From the NCBI GenBank assembly GCA_964420835.1, contig CAYQUO010000016.1, positions 1 to 64,000 on the forward strand: 64,000 nt of DNA, read 5' to 3'. The position numbers were made by a program, and so were the translations under genes. Source of the DNA: CAYQUO01 sp964420835 (GTDB lineage Bacteria; Chloroflexota; Anaerolineae; Anaerolineales; Anaerolineaceae). Below are positions 25,924 through 34,751 of this stretch, piece by piece. The notes beneath the pieces are model-generated. The model made no database searches, was not told the origin of the DNA, and saw only the letters and a program-made list of their open reading frames with translations. Position 1 is the stretch's first letter. Each line of letters opens with the position of its first letter.

Positions 25924-25952
25924 AGTGGATCGAACATTAGGTCCGATCCACT
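25924..25952 (-). terminator. Stem-loop between rpsO and pnp
   Basis: AGTGGATCG (25924-25932) pairs perfectly with CGATCCACT (25944-25952). On the minus strand it is followed by AAATTTTGACT. It may be a partial terminator or the processing hairpin often found between rpsO and pnp. Confidence 0.6.
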
Positions 25953-25966
25953 GCAGGTGTTCTTTC

Positions 25967-26233
25967 TTATTTTTGGCGCAGGCTTAATTTTTCGCTGATC
26001 GAAACGTAGCGGGGGAAATCCTTGCGCCTCAGGTATGCCAGCAAACGTCTTCGCTGGCCAACGAGTTTCAATAACCCTCGTCGGGATGATTCATCATGCT
26101 TATTCGCCCGCAAATGTTCAGTTAATTGGAGAATACGTTTTGTGAGGATCGCAATTTGAACTTCGGGCGAACCAGTGTCACTCTCGTGAATCTTGTAGGT
26201 TTCAATGATCTGATTCTTATCTTCTTTCTTCAT
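25967..26233 (-). CDS. rpsO: 30S ribosomal protein S15
   Basis: S15 (88 aa) binds the 16S three-way junction. The DTGSPEVQIAILTKRILQLT core (about residues 19-38) and the RRGLLKLVGQRRRLLAYLRR segment (about residues 51-70) are diagnostic. It stands 154 bases upstream of pnp with a stem-loop between. Confidence 0.97.
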   Translation of the reverse strand: MKKEDKNQIIETYKIHESDTGSPEVQIAILTKRILQLTEHLRANKHDESSRRGLLKLVGQRRRLLAYLRRKDFPRYVSISEKLSLRQK

Positions 26234-26308
26234 AACCTTGACTCTGCTTTCTATTTTTTACTAGCAAGTCTCCACGCCGGAGGCGTCACCGCCGGAGGGA
26301 CCAGTCAG
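26234..26308 (-). promoter_or_regulatory. rpsO leader with GC-rich stem-loop
   Basis: About 75 nt lie between the inferred start of transcription and the rpsO ATG. They include a GC-rich stem-loop around 26275-26297 (GGCG-GTGA-CGCC at its core on the minus strand) and a direct repeat of CGCCGGAG. S15 autogenously represses its own mRNA through structurally different leaders in several bacterial groups; function here is inferred. Confidence 0.35.
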
Positions 26309-26314
26309 GCAGAA

Positions 26315-26323
26315 ATTATACCA
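26315..26323 (-). promoter_or_regulatory. Extended -10 promoter of rpsO
   Basis: On the minus strand this reads TGG-TATAAT, a perfect -10 hexamer with the extended TGn motif. No good -35 box is seen at 16-18 bases, which is usual for extended -10 promoters. Confidence 0.55.
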
Positions 26324-26417
26324 GAGGTTAATCAGGCAGGGAAGGTGACAATATTGTTGGTTCTGCCATTCTCCTTTAGATAATTCCAATGCTTCAAACC
26401 ATGCTTTCCCATTCTTG

Positions 26418-26446
26418 TTGACACTTTCAGGATCTTTTGCTATTAT
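26418..26446 (+). promoter_or_regulatory. Strong orphan promoter
   Basis: TTGACA (26418-26423), a 17-base spacer and TATTAT (26441-26446) preceded by TGC form a near-consensus promoter pointing into a stretch with no plus-strand gene. It is one of the best -35/-10 pairs in the window. The next annotated gene is on the opposite strand, ending at 26673. Confidence 0.6.
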
Positions 26447-26672
26447 TCAAGGCCTTCCATGGGTACCATTTTTGGAAAGGCATGTTGGCTTGGGTTTATA
26501 AGGGTGCCAGGATTGAGCACTTATGTGTAAGGACAATCTGATGGATGACGAAACAATTGAGATCCTGATGGACGACCGGATTGCCACGGGCGGCTGAGTC
26601 CGGATAATCGATCACACGTCAATAAACCTGCTCGATTGCCAAAAAGTGGGAATGGTTCCTCTTCAGAAACCC
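26447..26672 (+). other. Gene-free stretch downstream of an orphan promoter
   Basis: About 225 bases without a convincing gene. Soon after the inferred transcription start, GCCTTCCA pairs with TGGAAAGGC (one bulge) around 26452-26485. A possible 24-codon frame runs from ATG 26523 (MCKDNLMDDETIEILMDD, ending RIATGG). I see no signature of 6S, SRP, tmRNA or RNase P RNA. It may be a small RNA, a leader peptide, or a decayed gene. Confidence 0.3.
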
Positions 26673-27488
26673 CTATTGACGAATTCTTTGTGTTTCTTCC
26701 AGTATCATTCGAACCTGCTTTGCGTTAACGGCATCCAGCCCTGGAATTAATTTCCGTACAAGCCGGATAATGTTCGACTCATCACCCAGGATTAATGCCT
26801 GACGCAGGAGAAATAAAACCTCAGCAGGAGAGCGAATAGCCAGGGCTTTCAGGATCTCGATCAACTCCGGTTGCAGGGAGATTGGCGCTTGAGTGAGAAT
26901 TGGCATTAACTGGTTGTACAAGGAAGGCAGGTCAAGGAAGCCATCATCCCGGATGGTTGCCAGGGCGGCCTTTAAACCCGTGATCTTGGAAAAATCATCC
27001 GGACTTGCCAGCCAACTTTGAATTAACATCAACCAATCCTGGGCTTTTTGTTTCCGCAAATTTCCGGCTCCGAGGTGGAGAAGTGACCAGATCAATTCAC
27101 CATCCTCCCCTGGTTGGCACCATTGGTTAATCCGTAGAATCGTTTCTTCACTTTTATCAACAGGATTATTGGCAAGTATCTCAATGGCTGTCTGGCGAAT
27201 TTCAAATGATGCATCCTTCCAGAGGGCATCCGCCAAAGATAGGGCAGCAACTGGATTCTCTTTGCACCTTGTATGAAGGACATTATTTAGTTGAATGAGG
27301 AAGATTGGCGGTACGCGATAAGTACGAATGGTCTTTGGCGATGGGTTTGTAACGCCACTACGAAATGTTCGATCTGAATAATATTCCAACAATTCCCGCA
27401 AACCGTCAAGAAACTCGTCCGGTTGGTTAAATTTCCACATGAGCTCGTTCAACTGGCTCTGCAGGCGGTCAAGTTGGATGGCTGCCAT
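26673..27488 (-). CDS. Hypothetical helical-repeat protein
   Basis: I do not recognise this 271-aa protein by name. It is almost wholly alpha-helical with leucine-rich helical pairs (for example PVAALSLADALWKDASFEIR and EIRQTAIEILANNP), like HEAT-type repeats, with no catalytic motif or membrane segment. The ATG giving MAAIQLDRLQSQLNEL is used; a TTG two codons upstream is possible. It follows proS by about 20 bases in the same direction and is probably the last gene of the LOG-proS operon. Confidence 0.6.
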   Translation of the reverse strand: MAAIQLDRLQSQLNELMWKFNQPDEFLDGLRELLEYYSDRTFRSGVTNPSPKTIRTYRVPPIFLIQLNNVLHTRCKENPVAALSLADALWKDASFEIRQTAIEILANNPVDKSEETILRINQWCQPGEDGELIWSLLHLGAGNLRKQKAQDWLMLIQSWLASPDDFSKITGLKAALATIRDDGFLDLPSLYNQLMPILTQAPISLQPELIEILKALAIRSPAEVLFLLRQALILGDESNIIRLVRKLIPGLDAVNAKQVRMILEETQRIRQ

Positions 27489-27510
27489 CTTCAATCGGAC
27501 AGGTCAATAA

Positions 27511-28947
27511 TCAATAGGCACGCGCAAAATAAACCTTTTGAATTGCTTTTTCCCCACAAACAATGCATTTTCCAGTACCCTCAATCTGGTTCAGCGGTAC
27601 ACAGCGGGTGGTCGCCTTCGTATCTTCTTTGACCTTGTTTTCACATTCCACATCCCCACACCACCAGGAATATGCCCAGCCATTTTGAAGTACTTCCACC
27701 AGTTCGTTGTAATCCTTTGGCTCGGTGATATGAGCGTCGCGAAAGGCGGTTGCTTTTTCAAGGAGGGATTTTTGGATAACGGCGAGCAGGTCGGCAACCT
27801 GCGGTGCCAGTTGATCCTGGTTGAGGATCGATTTACCTGCCTTGCCAGGGACATCTCTGCGTGCAGCCAATACGCTGTTATTTTTCACATCCTTGGGGCC
27901 AATTTCAATTCTTAAGGGAACTCCTTTTAATTCCCAATCATTGAACTTAAACCCTGGTGTTACTTCCGGTCGATCATCAACTTTGACGGAAAATGCGGAT
28001 AGCTGGCTTTCAGCGATTGATGCTGCCGGTAAAACCATGGATTTTTCTTCCTCGTTGCGATAGATGGGAACGATGACCACCTGAATGGGAGCCAACCTGG
28101 GGGGCAGAACCAGGCCCTGGTCATCCCCATGGGTCATGATAATGGCACCAATAAAACGGGTGGAAAGCCCCCATGAGGTTGTCCAGCAGTATTGGAGTTG
28201 GTTGTTCTCATCCAGGAATTGAATATCGAATGCCTTGGCAAAATTTTGTCCGAGATTGTGTGAAGTGCCTGCCTGGAGGGCTCGTGTATCTCCCATCATT
28301 GCCTCAATGCTGTATGAGCGCATGGCTCCAGCAAACTTTTCGGTGGCGCTCTTTGTGCCCGGAATGACAGGGACGGAAGCTTCATTCACTGCAAAATCGG
28401 TGTAAACATCCAGCATCTTGCGGGTTTCCTCTTCGGCCTCTTCATAACTGCTGTGTGCTGTATGGCCTTCCTGCCAGTAAAATTCCAGTGTCCTCAGGAA
28501 CAGCCGGGTGCGCATTTCCCATCGAACGACATTTCCCCACTGGTTGATAAGGAGGGGCAGGTTTCGATAGGATTTGATCCATTTTGAGTACATGTGTCCG
28601 ATTATCGTTTCGGATGTGGGACGGACAATCAGGGGTTCTTCCAGAGTTTCTCCGCCGCCGATGGTTACAACGGCAAGTTCGGGAGAAAACCCCTCAACAT
28701 GTTCCTTTTCCTTCTCCAAAAACGATTTCGGAATCAATAGGGGAAAGGCGGCATTTACATGTCCGGTTTCCTTAAACCGACGATCCAATGCCTGTTGGAT
28801 ATTCTCCCAGAGAGCCCAGCCATAAGGCCGCACAACCATGCAGCCGCGAACCGGTGCGTAATCTGCCATTTCAGCGCGTTGAACGACCTGGTTGTACCAT
28901 TCGGAGTAATTTTCTGTGCGTGTTGGTAATTTCTCTTCAGCCATCAT
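27511..28947 (-). CDS. proS: Prolyl-tRNA synthetase, archaeal/eukaryotic type
   Basis: This class II synthetase (478 aa) charges tRNA-Pro. Motif 2 is in VRWEMRTRLFLRTLEFYWQE and motif 3 in GLSTRFIGAIIMTHGDDQG. It lacks the editing insertion of bacterial-type ProRS and instead has the C-terminal zinc domain of the archaeal/eukaryotic type, with cysteines in WWCGDVEC and GKCIVCGEKA and the terminal FARAY. This form is common in Chloroflexota, Thermus and some Firmicutes. It lies 40 bases after the LOG-family gene. Confidence 0.95.
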   Translation of the reverse strand: MMAEEKLPTRTENYSEWYNQVVQRAEMADYAPVRGCMVVRPYGWALWENIQQALDRRFKETGHVNAAFPLLIPKSFLEKEKEHVEGFSPELAVVTIGGGETLEEPLIVRPTSETIIGHMYSKWIKSYRNLPLLINQWGNVVRWEMRTRLFLRTLEFYWQEGHTAHSSYEEAEEETRKMLDVYTDFAVNEASVPVIPGTKSATEKFAGAMRSYSIEAMMGDTRALQAGTSHNLGQNFAKAFDIQFLDENNQLQYCWTTSWGLSTRFIGAIIMTHGDDQGLVLPPRLAPIQVVIVPIYRNEEEKSMVLPAASIAESQLSAFSVKVDDRPEVTPGFKFNDWELKGVPLRIEIGPKDVKNNSVLAARRDVPGKAGKSILNQDQLAPQVADLLAVIQKSLLEKATAFRDAHITEPKDYNELVEVLQNGWAYSWWCGDVECENKVKEDTKATTRCVPLNQIEGTGKCIVCGEKAIQKVYFARAY

Positions 28948-28987
28948 ACCTCAATCTGACAATGACGAATTCTGATCGACTTGATAA

Positions 28988-29536
28988 TTAATCGGCAATT
29001 GGTTTGTGAATATTCCTAATCATGTCCAATGAATTTTCAACGTTATCTGCAAATTTTAAAAGCAGCAGGTCTTCCTTTGAAAAATAGGACTCCAGGTTTT
29101 CATAGATCGCATCCAGTATGCGCTTCCAGGGTGAAAGCAGAATAAATGGCTTGCGGGGCAATGAATTAATAATCATCCTGTTCCACATCAGGGTGATCTC
29201 TGTCAAGGTGCCAGGCCCACCAGGAAGGGCAATTGCAGCATCACAAACTTCCATCAGGCGATTCATACGGCTGTCCAACGTGGGACATAACCATTCTTCT
29301 TGAACCCAGGTATTTGCAGATACATTCCGCCATTGTTGGATCTCTTCACAGGTAATACCAATGACGTGGCCGCCTGCCTCGGACGCCCCACGTGAGACGG
29401 CTTCCATGGCGCCGAAGTAACCTCCTGTTACCACGCTGTATCCTTCCCGGGCAAGTCCGCGTCCCAGTTCCAGAGCCTGCTGGTAATCTGGGTTGCCAGG
29501 TTTACTTAGGCTGCTTCCAAAGACTGTTATGTGCAT
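28988..29536 (-). CDS. LOG-family protein (lysine decarboxylase-like fold)
   Basis: This 182-aa protein has the Rossmann-type LOG fold: VFGSS at the N-terminus, GLAREGYSVVTGGYFGAMEA (about residues 31-50), and the PGGPGTLTEI nucleotide-binding motif (about residues 105-114). LOG enzymes are phosphoribohydrolases acting on nucleotide 5'-monophosphates; many bacterial members have no known substrate. The ATG giving MHITVFGSS is chosen over a longer reading that adds unrelated residues. It heads the operon with proS. Confidence 0.85.
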   Translation of the reverse strand: MHITVFGSSLSKPGNPDYQQALELGRGLAREGYSVVTGGYFGAMEAVSRGASEAGGHVIGITCEEIQQWRNVSANTWVQEEWLCPTLDSRMNRLMEVCDAAIALPGGPGTLTEITLMWNRMIINSLPRKPFILLSPWKRILDAIYENLESYFSKEDLLLLKFADNVENSLDMIRNIHKPIAD

Positions 29537-29624
29537 GGGATGACTATTGGTTCCATTCGTGGGATTTGTTTTGAACAAACCAACCAATTATACCTGACAA
29601 TCGAAGAGCCAATTTTGGCCGGTA

Positions 29625-29633
29625 TGATATACT
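29625..29633 (+). promoter_or_regulatory. Extended -10 promoter, leaderless start
   Basis: TGA-TATACT (29625-29633) is an extended -10 box. The ATG at 29642 follows after 8 bases and has no ribosome site. On the other strand a TATAAT (29587-29592) points towards the LOG gene, so this is a divergent promoter region. Confidence 0.5.
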
Positions 29634-29641
29634 TCGCGAAA

Positions 29642-31711
29642 ATGCAAAAACGAAACCCAAATCCCCAAAGCCAAATAATTCATCCTGCCTGGTTCACCCC
29701 CATATTCCTGCTGGGGTTGTGCGTTGTAACCTTTGGTATTGTTGCTCCCAGGCTTGGCTTCTATTGGGATGATTGGGCCAAAACCCTGGTGCACCGATTG
29801 CATGGTTTAAATGGATATTGGTCTTATTATGCGGAAGACAGGCCTATCTCCGGCTGGACCCATATCCTCTTGATTAGTCTAATTGGTGATAAACCATTGC
29901 ACTGGCAGTTCCTCTCCGTATTTCTTCGCTGGTTGTCAGGGGTCGGTGTTTGGTGGAGCATGCGTATCTTGTGGCCGCAACAACGTTTTTTATCAGTTCT
30001 GACCGCTTCGCTTTTTTTGGTGAATCCTGTATTCACCCAACAAGCCGCCGCGGTCACTTTTCATCAGCAATGGCTTCAGTATTGTCTGTATTTTCTGTCC
30101 ATCGGTTTAATGATCCTGGCTTTTCGCAATAGACCGCGATTTTTGTTTTTTACTGCCTTTTCCCTGGTTTGCATGCTCCTAGAATTGACCATCACCGAAT
30201 ATTTTATCGGGTTGGAGTTGCTCCGTTTCTTGATATTGGCATATTTGGTGCGTCAGGAGAGGGATGAAAGCCAAAAGAGGTCTCGTGTATGGCTACGCCA
30301 TTCTTTCCCATATGGAGTGGTTGCCATTGGTTATATCATCTTCCGTTTATTCCTTATTCCTCTCCCCGGAGAAGACCCGTATGCGGCTGTGACCCTGTTC
30401 TCCTTTTTCAAGGAACCCAGGGAAACAATCCTCTCTCTTTTTTGGGTGGTTATTCGTGATTTTTCCCATATGTTGGTTTCCAGTTGGTATCAGTCTTTTG
30501 AGCCTGGCGACTTTATTCGGGGTATGCCTCGGTTTTCCATGATTTCATGGGGTTTGGCCGGCCTCGTTACTGTTGGATCCTTCTTGTATTATTCATTTAT
30601 CCACGGGAAGGAAAATCCCCACGAAACTGACAGCACAGGTGATATTAACCAGGTGATCACTCTTGGGGCATTCGCCATCCTGTTGGGTGCTCTACCGGCA
30701 TGGATAACCGGGCGCGAAGTGGTTTTTGACTTTCATTCCAATCGATACGCACAACCTGCCATGTTTGGTTTGTCTTTGTTCCTTGCAGGTGTCCTGGGTT
30801 GGTTTATCACCCGGAAGCACCGGCTGGGCCTTTTTGTGGCAATACTGGTTGGATTGGGAGCGGGTTTTCACCTGCGTGTCCAAAATGATTACCGTTGGGA
30901 ATGGATCCAACAGAACAGATTCTTCTACCAGATGTTCTGGCGGGCTCCGTACATACAACCGGGTACAGCCTTCTTAACCTCCAGGGAGCCTTTTCCCGAG
31001 GAGGGGTTGTTTTCAATTTCATCTGCTGTTAACCTGCTGTATCCTCAGGAAATGAATCAACCGAAACTGGCATACTGGGTATATGCATTAAGTAACCGGT
31101 ATACGTCTGATACATTGCCAGACCCATTGGAGTTTGGTCTGCACACCCAATTCCGGACATTGGTTTTTGATGGAGGGACTCCGAATACCATCCTTTTCTT
31201 TTTCGACCCAAGTCAGGCAAACTGTTTGTGGTTGCTGGATCCGGTAGAGGATCAGGGTGACCCTGACCTGCCTGAGATCCTGGCAGAATCCCTGCCGGCA
31301 TCGAACCTTGCTCGAATATCCAAGGATGTAGTCAAGCCTCCGCCAGCGGATCTTTTTGGTCCAGAGCCTGAAATGCCCTGGTGCAGGTCATACCAGGAAG
31401 CGTCCCTTTCAAGACAATATAATGACTGGCAAAATGTAACACAAACGGCATTGAAGGTCCTTCAAGATGGTTATTCTCCTTCAGACATTCGCTCAAATTC
31501 GCCTCACGAATGGGCTCCTTTCATACAAGGGCTTGCCTACGGCGGTTACTGGGAGGCAGCGGAAAAGATAACTTTGGAGGCGTCAGAAAAGCATCAGAAA
31601 TATAAACCCTGGTTGTGCGCTCTCTGGGCCAGGCTGGATGAAAAGACCTTAGAATCCCCGGAAAAACGCTTGGCGATGAACAATATCAAACACACAATGG
31701 TATGTAAGTGA
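29642..31711 (+). CDS. Membrane protein resembling GT-C glycosyltransferases
   Basis: This 689-aa integral membrane protein has about ten hydrophobic helices in residues 15-420, then a soluble C-terminal half. An early WDDW motif (about residues 43-46, after the first helix) resembles the acidic loop motif of GT-C polyprenol-dependent glycosyltransferases. The C-terminal half has no domain I recognise. The start follows the extended -10 box at 29625-29633; a longer in-frame reading from 29531 would begin inside the divergent LOG gene. The substrate is unknown. Confidence 0.65.
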   Translation: MQKRNPNPQSQIIHPAWFTPIFLLGLCVVTFGIVAPRLGFYWDDWAKTLVHRLHGLNGYWSYYAEDRPISGWTHILLISLIGDKPLHWQFLSVFLRWLSGVGVWWSMRILWPQQRFLSVLTASLFLVNPVFTQQAAAVTFHQQWLQYCLYFLSIGLMILAFRNRPRFLFFTAFSLVCMLLELTITEYFIGLELLRFLILAYLVRQERDESQKRSRVWLRHSFPYGVVAIGYIIFRLFLIPLPGEDPYAAVTLFSFFKEPRETILSLFWVVIRDFSHMLVSSWYQSFEPGDFIRGMPRFSMISWGLAGLVTVGSFLYYSFIHGKENPHETDSTGDINQVITLGAFAILLGALPAWITGREVVFDFHSNRYAQPAMFGLSLFLAGVLGWFITRKHRLGLFVAILVGLGAGFHLRVQNDYRWEWIQQNRFFYQMFWRAPYIQPGTAFLTSREPFPEEGLFSISSAVNLLYPQEMNQPKLAYWVYALSNRYTSDTLPDPLEFGLHTQFRTLVFDGGTPNTILFFFDPSQANCLWLLDPVEDQGDPDLPEILAESLPASNLARISKDVVKPPPADLFGPEPEMPWCRSYQEASLSRQYNDWQNVTQTALKVLQDGYSPSDIRSNSPHEWAPFIQGLAYGGYWEAAEKITLEASEKHQKYKPWLCALWARLDEKTLESPEKRLAMNNIKHTMVCK

Positions 31712-31785
31712 CCAATTATTGAACAACAGTAAAACCGGGTGAAATGAACCCTCATCGCAACTATGGAAAATAAATAGAAAAAATG

Positions 31786-31817
31786 AACGGACAGGGATGA
31801 AGCACCTGCCCGTTTTT
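31786..31817. terminator. Bidirectional terminator
   Basis: AACGG-A-CAGG pairs with CCTG-C-CCGTT (31786-31814), followed by a T-run on the plus strand and preceded by an A-rich run, so it can end both the membrane-protein gene and the convergent EF-G-like gene. Confidence 0.8.
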
Positions 31818-31848
31818 ATCGTTCTCAATTTATGGAGGATGTTGCCGT

Positions 31849-33921
31849 TCAGTCTTCTCTCTTTTCCTGCAATTCCTTCTGCCGTTGGGCAACCAGGTCG
31901 GATGTGATGTGTGCTGGAACGACCTCGTAATTCGAAAACTCCATTGAAAAGATGCCCCGGCCGCCGGTGATGGAGCGAAGTTGTGTTGTATAGCGCTGCA
32001 TTTCTGCCAGGGGCACGGTTGCCGAGATCGTGGATGTACCTTTTTCAGTTTCCATGCCCATTACCCGGGCACGCCTGGTGTTCAGGTCGCCAAGTACATC
32101 TCCCATATAGTTTTCCGGGACGATAATCTTGACCAACATGATCGGCTCTTCAAGCACGGGGTTGGCATCCATGAAAGCCAGTTTGAACGCTTCGCGCCCG
32201 GCAATTTCAAAAGCAATCGGTTTGGAATCGACCGGGTGTTCCTTCCCATCAAACACGGAAACCCTTACACTGTGTACTGGGTACCCTGCCAGGATGCCCT
32301 CTTTCATTACGTTGCGGATCCCTTTTTCAATTGCAGGGATGTAGCTGGATGATATCGAGCCTCCGAAAATGTCGTTCTTCAATTCAAATTCGCCGTCCGG
32401 TAAAGGCTCAATGCGCAAGTGGACCTCTCCGAATTGCCCTGCTCCACCAGTTTGCTTCTTATGCCGGTACATTGACTGGGATTTCTTCGTGATCGTTTCC
32501 TGATAAGGTACTTTTGGTTCTTTGGTAAGCAGGTTAACCTGGAATTTTGTCTCCGCCCTGCGGATGGCAACATCGATATGCTGGTCTCCCATCCCCTGCA
32601 GAATGGTCTGGTTTGTGGCAGATTCATTGAACCAGGAAAGCGTCATATCCTCTTCGCAGAGACGGGTAAGTGTGGGGGTTATCTTTGTTGAATCCGCTTG
32701 TGTTTTTGGCATGATTGCCACCTGGTAAAGCGCATTCGGGTATTCCGGAACAGATAATGTTAATGGATGTGCCTTGTCGCATAGTGTGTTGCTGCTGGCG
32801 GTCTCAGTCAGTTTTGCCACCATCCCAATGTCGCCTGAGTGGATTACCTTTACAGGGGTGGTATCCTTGCCATTTGGGATGTAAACAGTACCCAGTCGTT
32901 CTTCAATACCCTTGCTTTGGTTCCAAATTCTGGTGTCGGATGAGATAACTCCGGAATATACCCGAAAGTAGGTCTGTTTTCCCACAAAAGGATCTGCAGT
33001 GGTCTTCCATACATACGCTGCCAGGGGGCCGCTGTCTGATGTTGGCAGTTCTTCCGGGCCGGTTTTTCCTTCTGCAGTGATCACCGGAGAATTGGTGGGA
33101 GAAGGAAAGATGTTCAGAATGGCGTCGAGCAGGGGACCCATGCCGACCTCTGCTGAACCGGCGGCGGCAACAACTGGTATGTAATCTCCTCTCAATACAA
33201 CATTCCGCAAACCGCGAACTATCTCTTCATTTGTGAGGGAGGATGATTCCAGGTATTTTTCAAGAAGGGCGTCTTCTCCTTCCGCGGCTGCTTCTACCAA
33301 TTCCATATGGGCCTTTTCTGCCGCCTCCTTGAATTCTGCGGGGATTTCAGAACTGGATTTTCCGTTCCCAGCATAGGCAACCATCCCAAGTAGGTCAATC
33401 ACGCCTTTAAATTCCGCCTTCTCTCCCATGGGCAACTGGATGGGGATCAGCCGGGTATCAGACATTTCCCGAACAGAATCCAAGGCTTTTTGAAAATTCG
33501 CATTATCGCGGTTCATCTTATTGATGACAAGGAGACGGGGAAGTTTGAAGGTATCACAATACTTCCATGCCAATTCGGTGCCGACCTCACGCCCGGACAC
33601 AGCATCAACAAGTACCAGGGCTGCGTCTGACACCCGCAAGGCAGAGATCATTTCGCCTATAAAATCGTTGTAGCCAGGCGTATCGAGCAGGTTGATTTTA
33701 CAATCCTTGTATTCAACTGGCAAAACAGTGGTGTATAGTGAAATACCGCGGCGTATCTCTTCTTCATCATAGTCCGACACTGTTGTGCCATCTTCTATCT
33801 TGCCGAGGCGAGTGATCATCCCGGTAAAGTGGAGTAATGATTCAGCGAGCATTGTCTTTCCGGCACTGCTATGAGACACTATAGCCACGTTACGGATCTT
33901 GTCTGACGGATATTCTTTCAT
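31849..33921 (-). CDS. Elongation factor G-like GTPase
   Basis: This 690-aa translational GTPase has all EF-G domains. The P-loop is SHSSAGKTML, where canonical EF-G has AHIDAGKTT, and switch II is DTPGYNDF. NKMNRDNAN gives the G4 motif. The diverged P-loop and RRGIS in place of RGITI place it among EF-G-like paralogs (often called FusA2) of uncertain function rather than main EF-G, whose gene normally sits in the str operon upstream of tuf. It has its own consensus promoter and is flanked by a terminator, so it is monocistronic. Confidence 0.88.
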   Translation of the reverse strand: MKEYPSDKIRNVAIVSHSSAGKTMLAESLLHFTGMITRLGKIEDGTTVSDYDEEEIRRGISLYTTVLPVEYKDCKINLLDTPGYNDFIGEMISALRVSDAALVLVDAVSGREVGTELAWKYCDTFKLPRLLVINKMNRDNANFQKALDSVREMSDTRLIPIQLPMGEKAEFKGVIDLLGMVAYAGNGKSSSEIPAEFKEAAEKAHMELVEAAAEGEDALLEKYLESSSLTNEEIVRGLRNVVLRGDYIPVVAAAGSAEVGMGPLLDAILNIFPSPTNSPVITAEGKTGPEELPTSDSGPLAAYVWKTTADPFVGKQTYFRVYSGVISSDTRIWNQSKGIEERLGTVYIPNGKDTTPVKVIHSGDIGMVAKLTETASSNTLCDKAHPLTLSVPEYPNALYQVAIMPKTQADSTKITPTLTRLCEEDMTLSWFNESATNQTILQGMGDQHIDVAIRRAETKFQVNLLTKEPKVPYQETITKKSQSMYRHKKQTGGAGQFGEVHLRIEPLPDGEFELKNDIFGGSISSSYIPAIEKGIRNVMKEGILAGYPVHSVRVSVFDGKEHPVDSKPIAFEIAGREAFKLAFMDANPVLEEPIMLVKIIVPENYMGDVLGDLNTRRARVMGMETEKGTSTISATVPLAEMQRYTTQLRSITGGRGIFSMEFSNYEVVPAHITSDLVAQRQKELQEKRED

Positions 33922-33970
33922 TGGTTGTTCCCTTTTCTTTCAAGGTGATAATGGTAAATAAAGACTAGTA

Positions 33971-33999
33971 ATTTTATTGTATGTCCTTGTTCTTGTCAA
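33971..33999 (-). promoter_or_regulatory. Promoter of the EF-G-like gene
   Basis: On the minus strand TTGACA (33994-33999) and TAAAAT (33971-33976) are separated by exactly 17 bases. The transcript would have a leader of about 45 nt with an AAAAGGGA ribosome site. Confidence 0.7.
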
Positions 34000-34082
34000 A
34001 ACAATTTCCTTTTACTTAAAGCGCGGTTATGGACGATGGGCTGATATTCCAGTATCATTGTTCATGATTCGGGTTGTGCCAG

Positions 34083-34667
34083 ATGCCACATTTATCAAAG
34101 ATTTTATTTAATCTGCGATACTTGGGGTCCCCGCCATGGGACACCGGTACTAGTCCTCCGGAGTTGTTGGAGTATATCCATTCCAATACACCCGGAAAAG
34201 CATTGGATTTGGGTTGTGGCACTGGCCTCAATATGCTTTCGCTGTACAAAGCCGGCTGGCAAGTAACAGGTGTCGAATTTGCGTGGTTGGCGGTTAAGGC
34301 TGCAAAGAAAAGGTTCAAAAAAGAGGGGGTCAAGGATTATTCTCTCATCCAGAGAAATGTAATGAATGTCATGTTCGCGGATTGTACGTTCGACCTGATA
34401 TTAGACATCGGTTGTTTTCACGGGCTTGCAAACGCAGACAAAGCAAAATACATCCAGCGATTGCCCGGATGGCTGACAAACGATGGTACCTATCTCTTGT
34501 ATGGGCATCTCTCCAGCGCTGGAGATTCGCGGGGAATCAACAGCACTGACCTGGACGAATTGGCCACGAGGTTATCTTTACAGCGCAAGGAATCTGGCTT
34601 TGATAAAACTGGACCTCGATCGGTTTGGGCCTGGTATAAAAAAGAATCATCAACCACAGAAAAGTGA
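34083..34667 (+). CDS. Class I SAM-dependent methyltransferase
   Basis: This 194-aa protein has the SAM motif ALDLGCGTGLNMLSLYKAGW (about residues 40-59), the acidic motif II VTGVEFAWLAV, and FDLILDIGCFHGL as motif post-II. N-terminal PPWDTG resembles the TehB/thiopurine methyltransferase group. The substrate cannot be deduced. A TTG start at 34074 is possible; neither start has a clear ribosome site. It is convergent with the acetyltransferase gene. Confidence 0.82.
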   Translation: MPHLSKILFNLRYLGSPPWDTGTSPPELLEYIHSNTPGKALDLGCGTGLNMLSLYKAGWQVTGVEFAWLAVKAAKKRFKKEGVKDYSLIQRNVMNVMFADCTFDLILDIGCFHGLANADKAKYIQRLPGWLTNDGTYLLYGHLSSAGDSRGINSTDLDELATRLSLQRKESGFDKTGPRSVWAWYKKESSTTEK

Positions 34668-34751
34668 AGAAAAGGATTCTCCCAATGTTTTGCAGGAGAC
34701 AATTGGGGCTCGCCGATTGAAATGAACGGAATCGGTTGGCTTCGGGGGAAG

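Noticed and set aside
34710..34740. CCGATT/AATCGG inverted repeat between the methyltransferase and acetyltransferase genes as a terminator
   Set aside because: Only 6 bp with an 11-base loop and no T-run on either strand.
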